48,053 bases of DNA from an uncultured Caulobacteraceae bacterium (GCA_903872075.1 CAIQJF010000063.1:1-48053), one strand, 5' to 3'. Positions 1-9,322 are shown, numbered from the stretch's first letter. Program-made: numbers and translations. The notes: a model not told the origin generated them from the letters alone.

Positions 1-106
1 CCGATCAAGATCCACATAGGAAAACAGGGCTCCCGCCTGCTGATCAGACCCACGCATCGCAATCCCCCGTGGACACTCCCGTCCAGAGGTTGAATCATGC
101 GTCGCG

Positions 107-127
107 CCCGCAGGCGAGTGGGTTTTT
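107..127 (+). terminator. Possible weak intrinsic terminator
   Basis: CCCGC at 107-111 can pair with GTGGG at 118-122 (one G-T pair) around a six-base loop, and five T residues follow. It would end transcription entering from the left of the window. The stem is short, so the call is weak. Confidence 0.25.
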
Positions 128-154
128 CAGCAGCCTGCTAGTGACCGTCGGGGC

Positions 155-1267
155 TTGCACGGTAAGGCTGCACGAAATCGACTAGGTAAGAATCCTGCCA
201 AAGTTGAGAATAAACTCCAGGACGGCGAAGCAAATACAAACACTTACGAAGATCCGAAACAGGCCGATCCAACCAAATATAGCGCCGAAACGGCGATCGA
301 CACTCTTGCCCAGATAAAACGGCACCGACTCTACAAGAAGCACCGCGCCCGTCAGAGCAAAAAACATGATAAGTTCGATTGGTCAGGCTTGGGTGTTAAC
401 GTACTCACGGTTGTTCTCACCGGCCTCGCGGCCGGAGCGGCCATCTGGCTCGCTCTGATCACCCGAACCATGGCGATCGACTCCGACCGCACTGCCCGAA
501 ACGCCCGAACGGACACGCTCGCTTCCCTGATTCGACAAGACAACTCGGCGATGCAATCCAACGCGTACAATGCCGCCACCCTCGCTAGGGCGGACGCGGC
601 CAATAGGAGTGCCGGTGCCGCCGCCGCGATCCAAGAAGGGCTCACTAGAAGTAGCAATCAGATAAACAGAGATGCCTTTTCCCAAGTACAGCGTGCATTT
701 ATAACCGTTCTGCCAATCACGGCGGTTTCGAAACCCGGCGCTGACGTCGATACTTACTGGGTTTTTAGCACTTTGATAAGTAATAGTGGAAATACTCCGA
801 CAAAGGAGATGGCCTACTCTCAGGACTCGCCGTGCGCGCCCGCAATAAACACCGGAAGCGGCCACATAACTGTTACCGGGACACTCATAAACCCAACGTC
901 CCACTGCAGTCTTTACAAAAATGCAGACGGAACGGTCGTCCCTCCCGCCGATCCAACTGATCCGGCACTCCTATTTAATAATAAGTCCGATGTAAGTCGA
1001 TTTACTCTCGGACCGCATGGCGCCAACTTACAGATAGGCAGCGTCGCCATGAAACAGTCTGAAATCGAGCGCAGAGCCAATACCGATAAGCCGTGGTTCA
1101 TCGAGGGGGCCATCCAATACAAAGATATTTTTGAAGGGTCGGAACCACACGTCACGAAATACTGTGTCGTGGTCTTTATGTGGACGGGCACCGACGGGGG
1201 TTACCGGCCTTTCCTCTCTCCTTGTGCTAAGTGGAACTGCACCGACAAAGAATGTGAAGCCACCTAG
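155..1267 (+). CDS. Hypothetical protein with one transmembrane segment
   Basis: I do not recognise this 370-aa protein. It has a charged N-terminal region (about residues 1-78, rich in Lys/Arg/Asp), one hydrophobic segment (about 80-103), an Ala/Arg/Asp-rich helical stretch (about 105-175), and a C-terminal globular domain with several Cys. A membrane-anchored protein with the N-terminus in the cytosol is plausible. The start is uncertain: the frame is open from base 44 but has no ATG upstream, so TTG at 155 is the first usable start and the next Met is residue 106. Base use is clearly lower in GC and less codon-biased than the genes that follow (stretches such as aataataag), which suggests recent acquisition. 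No neighbour hints at a job. Confidence 0.6.
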   Translation: MHGKAARNRLGKNPAKVENKLQDGEANTNTYEDPKQADPTKYSAETAIDTLAQIKRHRLYKKHRARQSKKHDKFDWSGLGVNVLTVVLTGLAAGAAIWLALITRTMAIDSDRTARNARTDTLASLIRQDNSAMQSNAYNAATLARADAANRSAGAAAAIQEGLTRSSNQINRDAFSQVQRAFITVLPITAVSKPGADVDTYWVFSTLISNSGNTPTKEMAYSQDSPCAPAINTGSGHITVTGTLINPTSHCSLYKNADGTVVPPADPTDPALLFNNKSDVSRFTLGPHGANLQIGSVAMKQSEIERRANTDKPWFIEGAIQYKDIFEGSEPHVTKYCVVVFMWTGTDGGYRPFLSPCAKWNCTDKECEAT

Positions 1268-1483
1268 CGCGACAAAAGCCGCTACGCCCCACCCCATGTA
1301 GGAGCCTCCTCTGAGAGGCATTGGAGCCGGGTTCGCAGCCCTCGCGGGCCTTGTCCAATTTGTTACCTTGCGCCGGAGTTTCTCTCTGGCTCGGCGTGTC
1401 ACCTCGATAGAACCTCGTATCACCCCCGAAACAGAACCAGAACATCCCTTGGTGAATCCGCCCGCCAATGCTAACGCCGAGGC

Positions 1484-3949
1484 ATGTCGGGCGGCGCAAG
1501 CACCACCTCTTCCCCCCTGCCCGAACCGTTCGCCGGATGGTTCGCCGCCCGGGGGTGGGCGCCCAGGTCCCATCAGCTGGAGATGGTGGAGAAGGGCCGC
1601 GCCGGGCGCGGCGCCCTGCTGATCGCGCCCACCGGCGGGGGCAAGACCCTGGCCGGCTTTCTGCCCAGCCTGATCGACCTCACCGAGCGTCCCCGTCCCA
1701 ACACCCCGGCCGGGGTGCACACCCTCTATATCTCGCCGCTGAAGGCCCTGGCGGTGGATGTGGAGCGCAATCTGCTGGCGCCCATCGCCGAGATGAAGCT
1801 GCCCATCATCGCCGAGTCGCGCACCGGCGACACGGGGATCGCCCGGCGCCAGCGCCAACGGGTGAAGCCGCCGGACATCCTGCTCACCACCCCCGAACAG
1901 CTGGCCCTGTTCTGCGCCTGGGAGGGGGCGCGGCGGTATTTCGAGGATCTGAAATGCGTGATCATCGATGAGATTCACGCCATCTGGCCGTCGAAGCGCG
2001 GCGATCTGCTCAGCCTCGGCCTCGCCCGGCTGGCGACCTTTGCGCCCCATTGCCGGCGGGTGGGGCTGTCGGCCACGGTGGACGATCCGGACCTGATCCG
2101 CGACTGGCTCTCGCCCGGCGCGCGCGACGAGGTGGATCTGGTGCGCGGCGCGCCGGGGGCGGCGCCGGTGGTGGATGTGCTGCTGTCGGAGGACCGGGTG
2201 CCCTGGGCCGGCCACACCGCCCGCCACGCCATGCCGGAGGTCTATGACGCGATCCGCGCGGCGCGCACGGCCCTGGTGTTCGTCAACACCCGCTTCCAGG
2301 CCGAGTTCGCCTTTCAGGAACTGTGGCGGCTGAACGAGGACAGCCTGGCCATCGCCCTGCACCACGGCTCCCTGGCGGCCGAGCAGCGGCGCAAGGTGGA
2401 GGCGGCCATGGCGCGCGGGTCCTTAAGGGCCGTGGTCTGCACCTCCACCCTCGATCTGGGGATCGACTGGGGCGATGTGGACCTGGTGATCCAGCTGGCC
2501 TCGCCCAAGGGCGCCTCGCGCATGGTCCAGCGGATCGGCCGGGCCAATCACCGGCTGGATGAGCCCAGCCGCGCCCTGTTCGTGCCGGCCAACCGCTTCG
2601 AGATGCTGGAATGCCAGGCGGCCCGCGAGGCCATCGCGGAGAACGCCTTCGACCAGGAGACGCGCCGGTCCGGGGCCCTGGACGTGCTGGCCCAGCACAT
2701 CATGGGCTGCGCCTGCTCCGAGCCCTTTGATCTCGTGGCCCTGCACGCGGAGATCGCCGGCGCCGGGCCGTACAAGGATCTCTCCTGGGAAGACTATGAG
2801 GCGGTGGTCGATTTCGTGGCCACCGGCGGCTACGCCCTGCGAGTCTATGACCGCTTCGCGCGGATCGTGCGCGGCCAGGACGGACTCTGGCGGGCGCGCA
2901 ACGCCGAGATGATCCTGCGCCATCGGCTGAACATCGGGGCCATCGTCTCGCCGGCCATGCTGTCGGTGCGCATCGCCGCCGGCCGGCGGGCTGTGCCCGG
3001 CCGCAAGATCGGCGAGGTGGAGGAGGGCTATCTGGAGCTGCTGGAGACCGGCGACACCTTCGTCTTCGCCGGGGCGGTGTGGCGGCTGGTGGCCGTCACG
3101 GGGACCGACGTGCTGGTCACCCCGGCCCCGGGGGAAGACGCCAAGATGCCCAGCTGGGGCGGCTCGAAATTCGCCCTCTCCACCTTCCTGGCCCAGAAGG
3201 TGCGGGCGATGATGTCCGACGCCCATCACTGGCGGGTGCTGCCCGACGACGTGCGCGAATGGCTGGAGATCCAGCGCGATCGCTCGATCATCCCCGGGCC
3301 CGACGAGATGTTGCTGGAGACCTTCCCGCGCGGCCAGCGGCATTTCCTGGTCTGCTATCCGTTCGAGGGGCGCCTGGCCCACACGACCCTGGCCATGTTG
3401 CTCACCCGGCGGCTGGAGCGGGCGGGGGTCGGGCCACTGGGCTTCGTCTGCAACGACTACGCCCTGGCGGTGTGGTCGTTGAAGCCCATGGCCGGTCTGG
3501 ACTTCGCCGATCTCTTCGACTCGGACATGCTGGGCGATGATCTGGAAGCGTGGCTGGCGGAGAGTTCGATGATGAAGGCGGCGTTCAAGGCCTGCGCCCT
3601 GATCTCGGGCCTGATCGACCAGCGCTCGCCCAAGGATCGCAAAAGCGGGCGGCAGGTCACCTTCTCCACCGACCTGATCTACGACGTCCTGCGCCGGCAT
3701 CAGCCCGACCACCTGCTGCTGCGCTGCGCCCGGGCCGACGCGGCCCAGGGGCTGATCGATGTGAAACGGCTGGGGCTGATGCTGGAGCGTATCCGCGGGC
3801 GCATCCGCCATGCCGAGCTGGACCATCTCTCGCCGTTCTCGGTCTCGGTGATCCTGGAGATCGGCCGCCAGCGCGCGCCGGGCGAAGGGGCGGGCGAGAT
3901 GATCCTGATGGACGCCGCCGAGGATCTCATCGCCGAGGCCGTGGCGTGA
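1484..3949 (+). CDS. Ligase-associated DEXH-box DNA helicase (Lhr family)
   Basis: An 821-aa superfamily 2 helicase of the bacterial Lhr-like group that belongs to the ligase-associated DNA damage response set. Visible motifs: Walker A APTGGGKT (residues 48-55), DEIH (162-165), motif III LSATV, and motif VI RIGRANHR, followed by the long Lhr-type C-terminal region (about 400-821). In the known family the helicase is an ATP-driven 3'-5' translocase acting with an ATP-dependent DNA ligase, an exonuclease and PdeM. The ATG start is preceded by only a weak Shine-Dalgarno sequence. The stop codon overlaps the next gene's GTG (GTGA), so the two are translationally coupled. The ligase and exonuclease partners are not in this window: upstream lies a lower-GC unrelated gene. 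Confidence 0.93.
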   Translation: MSGGASTTSSPLPEPFAGWFAARGWAPRSHQLEMVEKGRAGRGALLIAPTGGGKTLAGFLPSLIDLTERPRPNTPAGVHTLYISPLKALAVDVERNLLAPIAEMKLPIIAESRTGDTGIARRQRQRVKPPDILLTTPEQLALFCAWEGARRYFEDLKCVIIDEIHAIWPSKRGDLLSLGLARLATFAPHCRRVGLSATVDDPDLIRDWLSPGARDEVDLVRGAPGAAPVVDVLLSEDRVPWAGHTARHAMPEVYDAIRAARTALVFVNTRFQAEFAFQELWRLNEDSLAIALHHGSLAAEQRRKVEAAMARGSLRAVVCTSTLDLGIDWGDVDLVIQLASPKGASRMVQRIGRANHRLDEPSRALFVPANRFEMLECQAAREAIAENAFDQETRRSGALDVLAQHIMGCACSEPFDLVALHAEIAGAGPYKDLSWEDYEAVVDFVATGGYALRVYDRFARIVRGQDGLWRARNAEMILRHRLNIGAIVSPAMLSVRIAAGRRAVPGRKIGEVEEGYLELLETGDTFVFAGAVWRLVAVTGTDVLVTPAPGEDAKMPSWGGSKFALSTFLAQKVRAMMSDAHHWRVLPDDVREWLEIQRDRSIIPGPDEMLLETFPRGQRHFLVCYPFEGRLAHTTLAMLLTRRLERAGVGPLGFVCNDYALAVWSLKPMAGLDFADLFDSDMLGDDLEAWLAESSMMKAAFKACALISGLIDQRSPKDRKSGRQVTFSTDLIYDVLRRHQPDHLLLRCARADAAQGLIDVKRLGLMLERIRGRIRHAELDHLSPFSVSVILEIGRQRAPGEGAGEMILMDAAEDLIAEAVA

Positions 3950-4671
3950 GCGCCGCCGCCCTCCTGGCCGAGACGGCGAGCCAGCATCCGCTGGGCGGGC
4001 TGACCCTGACCCTGGCGGGGGAGGCCGTGGTGTGCCGGCCCTCCGGCGCCCTCTGGGTGGAGGCCGCGCAGGCCCTGATCGTCGCCGACCTGCATCTGGA
4101 GAAGGGCTCGTTCTACGCCGTGCGCGGCCAGATGCTGCCGCCCTACGACACCGCCGAGACTCTGCGCCGTCTGGCGGGCGAGGTGGCGGCGTTGCGGCCG
4201 GAGATCGTGGTCTTCCTGGGCGACAGCTTCCATGATCGGGGGGCGGAGGCGCGCCTGGGGCCGGACGACTGCGCCGCCCTGAGCGGGATCGCCTGCGGCC
4301 GGCGTCTGGTTTGGGTCACCGGCAATCACGATCCCGACGCGCCGGCCAGCCTGCCGGGGGACGCTGCTGAGACGATTCGCGTGGGGCCCCTCACCCTGGT
4401 GCACGAGCCCCTGCCCGGCGCGGCGCCCGGCGAGATCGCCGGCCATCTGCATCCCTGCGCCCGGGTCCGCGCCCGGGGGGCGAGCGTGAGGCGGCGCTGT
4501 TTCGTCACCGACGGGGCGCGGATGATCCTGCCGGCCTTCGGCGCCCTGACCGGCGGCCTCAACATCCGCGACACGGCCTACCGCGGCCTCTTCCGCCCCC
4601 GCCCCCTGGCCGCGGTGCTGGGCGCGGGCAGGGTTCACGCCGTCGGCTGGGCCTCGCTGCGCGACGATTGA
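3946..4671 (+). CDS. pdeM: Ligase-associated metallophosphoesterase PdeM
   Basis: A 241-aa calcineurin-like metallophosphoesterase. The dinuclear metal-site motifs are all present in order: ADLHLEK (Asp about 48), LGDSFHDRG, TGNHDPD and AGHLHP. PdeM proteins are putative phosphodiesterases or endonucleases encoded with Lhr-type helicases, an ATP-dependent ligase and a metallo-beta-lactamase exonuclease in a DNA-repair operon. The GTG start sits inside the helicase stop (4-base GTGA overlap), which fixes the start well and argues for co-expression in near equal amounts. Length is normal for the family. The downstream small membrane protein begins 48 bases after the stop. Confidence 0.92.
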   Translation: MSAAALLAETASQHPLGGLTLTLAGEAVVCRPSGALWVEAAQALIVADLHLEKGSFYAVRGQMLPPYDTAETLRRLAGEVAALRPEIVVFLGDSFHDRGAEARLGPDDCAALSGIACGRRLVWVTGNHDPDAPASLPGDAAETIRVGPLTLVHEPLPGAAPGEIAGHLHPCARVRARGASVRRRCFVTDGARMILPAFGALTGGLNIRDTAYRGLFRPRPLAAVLGAGRVHAVGWASLRDD

Positions 4672-4688
4672 CGCGCGACCTAAGTTGC

Positions 4689-4702
4689 CCGGCGCGCGCC
4701 GG
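4689..4702. repeat. 14-bp perfect GC palindrome
   Basis: CCGGCGCGCGCCGG is a perfect palindrome in the 48-base gap between pdeM and the next small gene. It could form a short hairpin that attenuates read-through, but no T-tract follows, so its role is unknown. Confidence 0.35.
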
Positions 4703-4719
4703 ACGGCTATCGCCCGGCC

Positions 4720-4929
4720 ATGACCATCCCCGTCACCGGCGCCCTGGCGGCGCTCTGCCTGGCCCTCGCCGTGTTCTGCGGCTGGCGCGGCGCGCGGACG
4801 TCGCGCCCGCACGCTCCGCCGCGCATGGTCCCCTGGCGGTTCCTGATGCTGATCGCCTTCACCGGCATGATCGCCTTCCTGGTCCACCTGGTGAACCTGA
4901 TCCGCGATCCGGCGGGGGTGGGGACCTAA
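4720..4929 (+). CDS. Small two-TM membrane protein
   Basis: A 69-aa protein with two hydrophobic segments (about residues 3-20 and 40-62) separated by a basic, Pro-rich loop. I do not recognise a named family, although short proteins of this kind are common in Caulobacterales. It starts at ATG 4720, lies 48 bases after pdeM on the same strand, and converges on the hydrolase gene at 4952. Inner-membrane location is inferred from the hydrophobic segments; no function can be assigned. Confidence 0.65.
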   Translation: MTIPVTGALAALCLALAVFCGWRGARTSRPHAPPRMVPWRFLMLIAFTGMIAFLVHLVNLIRDPAGVGT

Positions 4930-4951
4930 GAAGGTCTCGCCGGCGCCCGAT

Positions 4952-6217
4952 TCAGGCGGCGGACGTCAGCTCGTCGAACCAGGCCCGGATACGGGGAACC
5001 GCGTGGAGCGCCGACTCGCCATGCGTGTAGGGGCCGAGCGCCACCGCCTCGGCCTTGGCCCCGCGGCTTTTGACCGCCTGAATGAAGCGGATGGAGTCCT
5101 GCGGCGTCACATCCACATCGTTGTCGCCGAAATAGGCCCGGTAGGGCGCCTTCGGCGTCCAGTCGTGCGCTTCGTTTTGCCGGGCGGCGTCGAGGAACCA
5201 GTGCGGGCCGCCGGTGTCGGCCGCCTGCAGAAAGTCCGGCCGGAACAGGTCTCGCGGGTTGCGCGGCAGGGCCTTGTCGAGGTCGGCGGCATGCGCGCCG
5301 TCGAGCGTCTGGCGGACCAGCCTCGAGGCGGGGGCCGTGAGAACGGAGTCGAGCGGGCGCCCGAGGTAGGTCGACCACGAGAGGGCGAGCAGCCCGAGGT
5401 AGAGGGAATCTCCCGAAGAACGTCCCTGCAGGGCGAACGGGATCGAGACGCCGGCCAGATCATAGGCGCCGGCGATGGCGGCGGTCGCCCTGACCTGCAT
5501 CGGCGATTGCGGGTCGGCCTCCAGGGCGCGGTGGATCACGGCGGCGTCATGGCCGCCCTGAGAAAAGCCGGTGACGAAGACGTTACGCGGCGGGGCCGGG
5601 AGCAGCCCTCCCATCCCGCGGGCGGCGATCCGCAGCAGGTCGAGGGTCACCGGAACGGTGCTGGGATTGTAGAGGTAGGCCTGGGGCCCGCGCGAGACGC
5701 CCAGGCCGACAAGATCGGGCGCGATGACAGCATAGCCACCGCCCGCGAAGGCGGCCGATATGGGGACGCCTTCCTGCAGACTTGGGCCTGACACCGACTT
5801 CGCGCGATCGGGGTTGGTGCCGTGCATCCACAGGACCAGGCCGCGCGGCGGGCGCGCGTTGGGGATACTGACCAGCGCCGAGACGAGGACCGGGGCGCCG
5901 TTTGTCGTCGACCAATACGTCAGCCGATAGGGCGTGAAATCGCGGTCGACCGGAACGGCGGGCGCCACCTTGGCCAGGTCGAGGACGACGCGGCTTGCCG
6001 CCGCCGGCCACCTTCCGACCTGCCGCAGAGAGACGATGGTTCCCGGCGCGCGTGGGGGGCCGGCGAGGTCATCCGAGTCCGGTTCGCCGGAGCAGCCGCT
6101 GAGCGGCGCCAGGGCGGCGGCGCCCGCCAGACCGCGCAACAGGCTTCGGCGCCCCAACGCGTTCTCGGCAAAACCGCCCGATGAATCCCCCACGATACGA
6201 TTCTCCTGGTCTCGCAT
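4952..6217 (-). CDS. Exported alpha/beta hydrolase (lipase-like)
   Basis: A 421-aa serine hydrolase. The N-terminus has a twin-arginine-like GRRSLLRGL stretch, a hydrophobic segment and LSGC at 39-42, fitting an exported, possibly lipidated protein. The alpha/beta hydrolase core shows an oxyanion-type MHGT, the nucleophile elbow GFSQGG (Ser about 219), a late GDNDVDV acid region and His in PYTHGES. The layout resembles secretory lipases and prolyl-oligopeptidase-like hydrolases; the substrate is unknown. I chose ATG 6217 because the longer reading to 6325 adds an Arg-rich stretch unlike a signal peptide. It is divergent from corA, with 144 bases between the starts. Confidence 0.85.
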   Translation of the reverse strand: MRDQENRIVGDSSGGFAENALGRRSLLRGLAGAAALAPLSGCSGEPDSDDLAGPPRAPGTIVSLRQVGRWPAAASRVVLDLAKVAPAVPVDRDFTPYRLTYWSTTNGAPVLVSALVSIPNARPPRGLVLWMHGTNPDRAKSVSGPSLQEGVPISAAFAGGGYAVIAPDLVGLGVSRGPQAYLYNPSTVPVTLDLLRIAARGMGGLLPAPPRNVFVTGFSQGGHDAAVIHRALEADPQSPMQVRATAAIAGAYDLAGVSIPFALQGRSSGDSLYLGLLALSWSTYLGRPLDSVLTAPASRLVRQTLDGAHAADLDKALPRNPRDLFRPDFLQAADTGGPHWFLDAARQNEAHDWTPKAPYRAYFGDNDVDVTPQDSIRFIQAVKSRGAKAEAVALGPYTHGESALHAVPRIRAWFDELTSAA

Positions 6218-6361
6218 GGCGAAGTAGAGACAGCCCGGATCCCGAGACTGGATCAATCGACGGGGCCGGGCAAGGCTCGGACGCCGCCTCTCCCGCCAAC
6301 GCTTGCATCTCGCCCCGGGGGCCATAGGGTCGGCACGCCTTCACAAGGACCGCCGCCCGGC

Positions 6362-7333
6362 ATGCTGAACCTGTTTCCCGCGTCCGCGACGACCGACTCG
6401 GGCGCCCTCGCCGCCGCCGTCTGGCTCGATCTGCTGGACCCGACGCCGGAGGAGGCGGCGGCGGTCGAGGCCGTCCTCGGCGCGCCTCTGCCGACCCTGG
6501 GCGCCCTGAGCGAGATCGAGACCTCCAGCCGCCTGCGCAACCGCGATGGGCTGCTCTACCTCAGCACCCCGTCCGCTGCGCCGCACCGCCACGGCGAGGC
6601 GGTGGTCAAGCCGGTGGGCTTCGTCCTGGCCCGCGAGCGCCTGGTCACCGTCCGCTTCATGGCCCTCCCGGCCTTCGACCCCGTCGCCAAGCGGTTGACC
6701 GACGCCGCCGAGGGGGCGGGCCCGCCCGCCACCGGCCTGGCCGTGTTCGTCGAGCTCTGCGAGGAAATCGTCGACAGCGTCGCCGACGGCCTCGAACACC
6801 TGGCCGAGCAGCTGGGCGCCCTGTCCATCGCCACCTTCCACACCGACGACACCAAGGGCCACAACGCCACGCGCGCCAACCGCCTGTTACGCATTCAGCT
6901 GCGTCAGGTGGGGCGGATCGGCGATCGTCTCTCCGAGGTCCGCGACGGCCTGCTCGGTCTCGCCCGCATCGTCGCCTATGTGGAACAGTTCGGCGGCGAC
7001 GGAGCCGCCGCAGGCATGCCGCCGCGCCTGGCCAGCCTGCGCCAGGACCTGCGATCCTTGAGCGAATACCAGGACCAGCTGGCCAACAAGGTTCAGTTCG
7101 TCCTCGACGCCCTGGTCGGGCTGATCGGCATCGCCCAGAACGACATCTTCAAGGTCCTGACCATCGTCTCCATCGTCGGCATCCCGCCGACCCTGGTGGC
7201 GGGGATCTATGGCATGAACTTCAAGCACATGCCCGAATACGACTGGCCCCTCGGCTATCCGTTCGGCTGGGCGGTGATCATCGTCAGCGCCCTGATCCCG
7301 GCGATCTGGTTCAAGGTGAAGGGCTGGTTCTGA
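6362..7333 (+). CDS. corA: CorA-family magnesium/divalent cation transporter
   Basis: A 323-aa membrane channel protein. A long cytosolic alpha/beta and helical domain (1-265) is followed by two C-terminal membrane helices with the family signature GMN at 284-286, a loop and a basic end. CorA proteins form pentamers that let Mg2+, and in some members Co2+, Ni2+ or Zn2+, pass through the inner membrane. The GMN loop is intact, so a functional selectivity filter is expected. The start is ATG 6362. The gene converges closely on the DUF5076 gene at 7355. Confidence 0.93.
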   Translation: MLNLFPASATTDSGALAAAVWLDLLDPTPEEAAAVEAVLGAPLPTLGALSEIETSSRLRNRDGLLYLSTPSAAPHRHGEAVVKPVGFVLARERLVTVRFMALPAFDPVAKRLTDAAEGAGPPATGLAVFVELCEEIVDSVADGLEHLAEQLGALSIATFHTDDTKGHNATRANRLLRIQLRQVGRIGDRLSEVRDGLLGLARIVAYVEQFGGDGAAAGMPPRLASLRQDLRSLSEYQDQLANKVQFVLDALVGLIGIAQNDIFKVLTIVSIVGIPPTLVAGIYGMNFKHMPEYDWPLGYPFGWAVIIVSALIPAIWFKVKGWF

Positions 7334-7354
7334 GAGGGCGCGGATGACCCTGCT

Positions 7355-7669
7355 TTAGGCGGCGCTGGCGACGAACGCTCCGGTGCGCCGGCTCGTCGGC
7401 GAGGCGATCTCGGCGTCGAAACCGCCGGCGATAGCGGCGAGGATTTCGTCGCGGTCGCCGAAGCCATTGGAAGCGATGGCATCGGCGAGATGCTGGACCG
7501 CATCGGCCAGCATCACACCCCAGGCGAACGTCTCTCGTTCGATCCCCTGGCCGGCATGCATGCCCACGCGAACGGAACAATGCAGCCCTTGCTCCGCAAT
7601 CCAGACGCGCAGCATCTCGACGGACCGGTCGTCGCGGACGGCGGCCGGGGGCGCGACAAGGACGTTCAT
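7355..7669 (-). CDS. DUF5076-like small protein
   Basis: A 104-aa soluble protein without a signal peptide. The pattern of an N-terminal beta-strand region around MLRVWIAEQGLHCSV, then ERETFAWGVMLADAVQHLADA, resembles the DUF5076 family found in Caulobacterales and relatives (recognised from memory, not searched). Function is unknown. It is monocistronic between corA (convergent) and the peptidase gene (divergent, 148 bases apart). Confidence 0.7.
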   Translation of the reverse strand: MNVLVAPPAAVRDDRSVEMLRVWIAEQGLHCSVRVGMHAGQGIERETFAWGVMLADAVQHLADAIASNGFGDRDEILAAIAGGFDAEIASPTSRRTGAFVASAA

Positions 7670-7817
7670 GAGCTGCTCCGGTGATGCCGGATCGAAGACT
7701 AGCAGACCTTCCGCCGAGAGCCGCTAGCGGGCGAACGGCGCCGCCGGCCTCAGATTCCCAACGGCTTCGGTGGGTGGTAATGATTCATCGAATGACGCGT
7801 GAGCGCGGAGGGGCCTC

Positions 7818-8489
7818 ATGAAGTTTCTTCTCACGTCGGCGGGCGTGAAGAATCCGAGCATCCATGCGGCGCTCCTGGGCCTGCTGGGCAAGCCGATTGC
7901 GGAGTGCGACGCCCTGTGCATTCCCACCGCCATGTACGGCCACCCCATGGTCGGTCCCGGCTGGCGGGCGTGGGAGTTCATCGCCGGTCGGTCGGCCGAG
8001 CCGATGTGCGAGCTGGGCTGGAAATCCCTGGGCGTGCTGGAACTCACGGCCCTGCCCAGCCTCGATCGAGACTGTTGGGTTCCCAAGGTCCAGGCGGCCG
8101 ACGTCCTGCTGGTCGCCGGCGGCGACGCCCTCTACCTCGCCCACCACATGCGGCTCTCCGGCCTGGCGGACCTCCTGCCGTCGCTGCCGGACATGGTCTG
8201 GGTGGGTCTGAGCGCCGGCAGCATGGTGATGACCCCCCGCATCGGCGAAGACTTCGTCGGCTGGAAACCGCCGGGAGGAGGTGACAGCGCCCTGGGCCTG
8301 GTGGACTTCGTGATCTTCCCGCACGTCGATCACCCGAGCCTGCCGGAGAACACCATGGCCGCCGCCGAACGCTGGGCGGCGGGAATCGGCCACCCGGCCT
8401 ACGCCATCGACGATCAGACCGCGATTCAGGTCGTGGACGGCGCGGTCGAGGTCATCTCCGAAGGCCACTGGAAGCAGCTCAACGGATGA
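7818..8489 (+). CDS. Peptidase S51 (PepE-like) family protein
   Basis: A 223-aa protein with the class-I glutamine-amidotransferase-like fold of S51 dipeptidases. The nucleophile elbow GLSAGS places the catalytic Ser at 132. VLLVAGGDALYL (about 97-107) and FPHVDHP (catalytic His region) are also visible. Family members cleave Asp-X dipeptides (PepE) or cyanophycin; the cytosolic location follows from the lack of a signal peptide. A good GGAGG ribosome-binding site precedes ATG 7818. Substrate is unknown. Confidence 0.85.
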   Translation: MKFLLTSAGVKNPSIHAALLGLLGKPIAECDALCIPTAMYGHPMVGPGWRAWEFIAGRSAEPMCELGWKSLGVLELTALPSLDRDCWVPKVQAADVLLVAGGDALYLAHHMRLSGLADLLPSLPDMVWVGLSAGSMVMTPRIGEDFVGWKPPGGGDSALGLVDFVIFPHVDHPSLPENTMAAAERWAAGIGHPAYAIDDQTAIQVVDGAVEVISEGHWKQLNG

Positions 8490-8557
8490 GCCCTGGAGCA
8501 GAGCGCGGCGGCTGATCCGAGACGGACGGAGCCGAAAGTACGGAGAGGGGGATCGAT

Positions 8558-9310
8558 ATGTCTGGAATCAGTTTTGCGACGTGGCTGCCCGCGCCGAACG
8601 ACCGGGGCGTCCACACCGTCTGGATCCTGACGATCTGGGCGCTGGTGCTGTTCGGCTTTGGGGCCGACCTGACGCGCTACCTGCATGAGACTCCCGCGCC
8701 GCCCTTGATCCTGCATGTGCACGGGCTGGTCTCGCTGGCGTGGCTGGGCCTTGTGACAGGGCAGGTTCTGCTGGCCGAGGACGGCAATATCCGCCTTCAC
8801 AGACAGCTCGGCTGGACGACGATCGGCGTATCGGCGGCCCTCGCGCCGCTGGGCGTCATCGCGGCCATGGTCGACATGGCGCGGCAGGTGACGCACCCCG
8901 ACTACGCGCCGCAGTTTCTGGCCGAGGAGTTCCAGGACGTCTTCGCCTTCTCGGTCTGCGTCATCGGCGGGGTGCTGACCCGCAAGACCCGCGCCGAGCA
9001 CGCCCGATTCATGGTCCTGGCGGCCGTGGCCCTGATGGACGTGGGGCCCGGCCGGATCGCCACCAACATCGTCGCGCAAACGCCGACTGCGCCGCTGGGC
9101 GTCTGGGCGCAATATTACTGGGGAACGGGTCTGCTGATCTTCGCCATGCTGGCCTGGGACCTGATCAGGCACCGTCGGGTGATGCGCTCCGTCGCCGTGG
9201 GCGCGGCGGTCCTGCTGAGCGGCGAGACCATCGCCTCGATCCTCTATTTCACGCCGGCCTGGAAGACCGCGGCGGCCGGACTGGTCAGGGCCTGGGGCTG
9301 GGCGGGATAG
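8558..9310 (+). CDS. Polytopic membrane protein, possibly haem-binding
   Basis: A 250-aa inner-membrane protein with about six to seven hydrophobic segments. Conserved-looking histidines sit near helix ends (HVHG about 50-53, LHRQLGW about 86, EHARFMVL about 147), a pattern seen in DUF2306/cytochrome-b561-like proteins. I infer possible haem binding but cannot place it in a named family. It starts at ATG 8558 with the upstream GGAGAGGGGG. It is followed by the homopolymeric G tract. Confidence 0.72.
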   Translation: MSGISFATWLPAPNDRGVHTVWILTIWALVLFGFGADLTRYLHETPAPPLILHVHGLVSLAWLGLVTGQVLLAEDGNIRLHRQLGWTTIGVSAALAPLGVIAAMVDMARQVTHPDYAPQFLAEEFQDVFAFSVCVIGGVLTRKTRAEHARFMVLAAVALMDVGPGRIATNIVAQTPTAPLGVWAQYYWGTGLLIFAMLAWDLIRHRRVMRSVAVGAAVLLSGETIASILYFTPAWKTAAAGLVRAWGWAG

Positions 9311-9322
9311 GCGAGCCCGGAT

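Noticed and set aside
1028..3826. Long minus-strand frames opposite the helicase
   Set aside because: Composition is Gly/Arg/His-rich and repetitive, and the plus-strand helicase has complete motifs.
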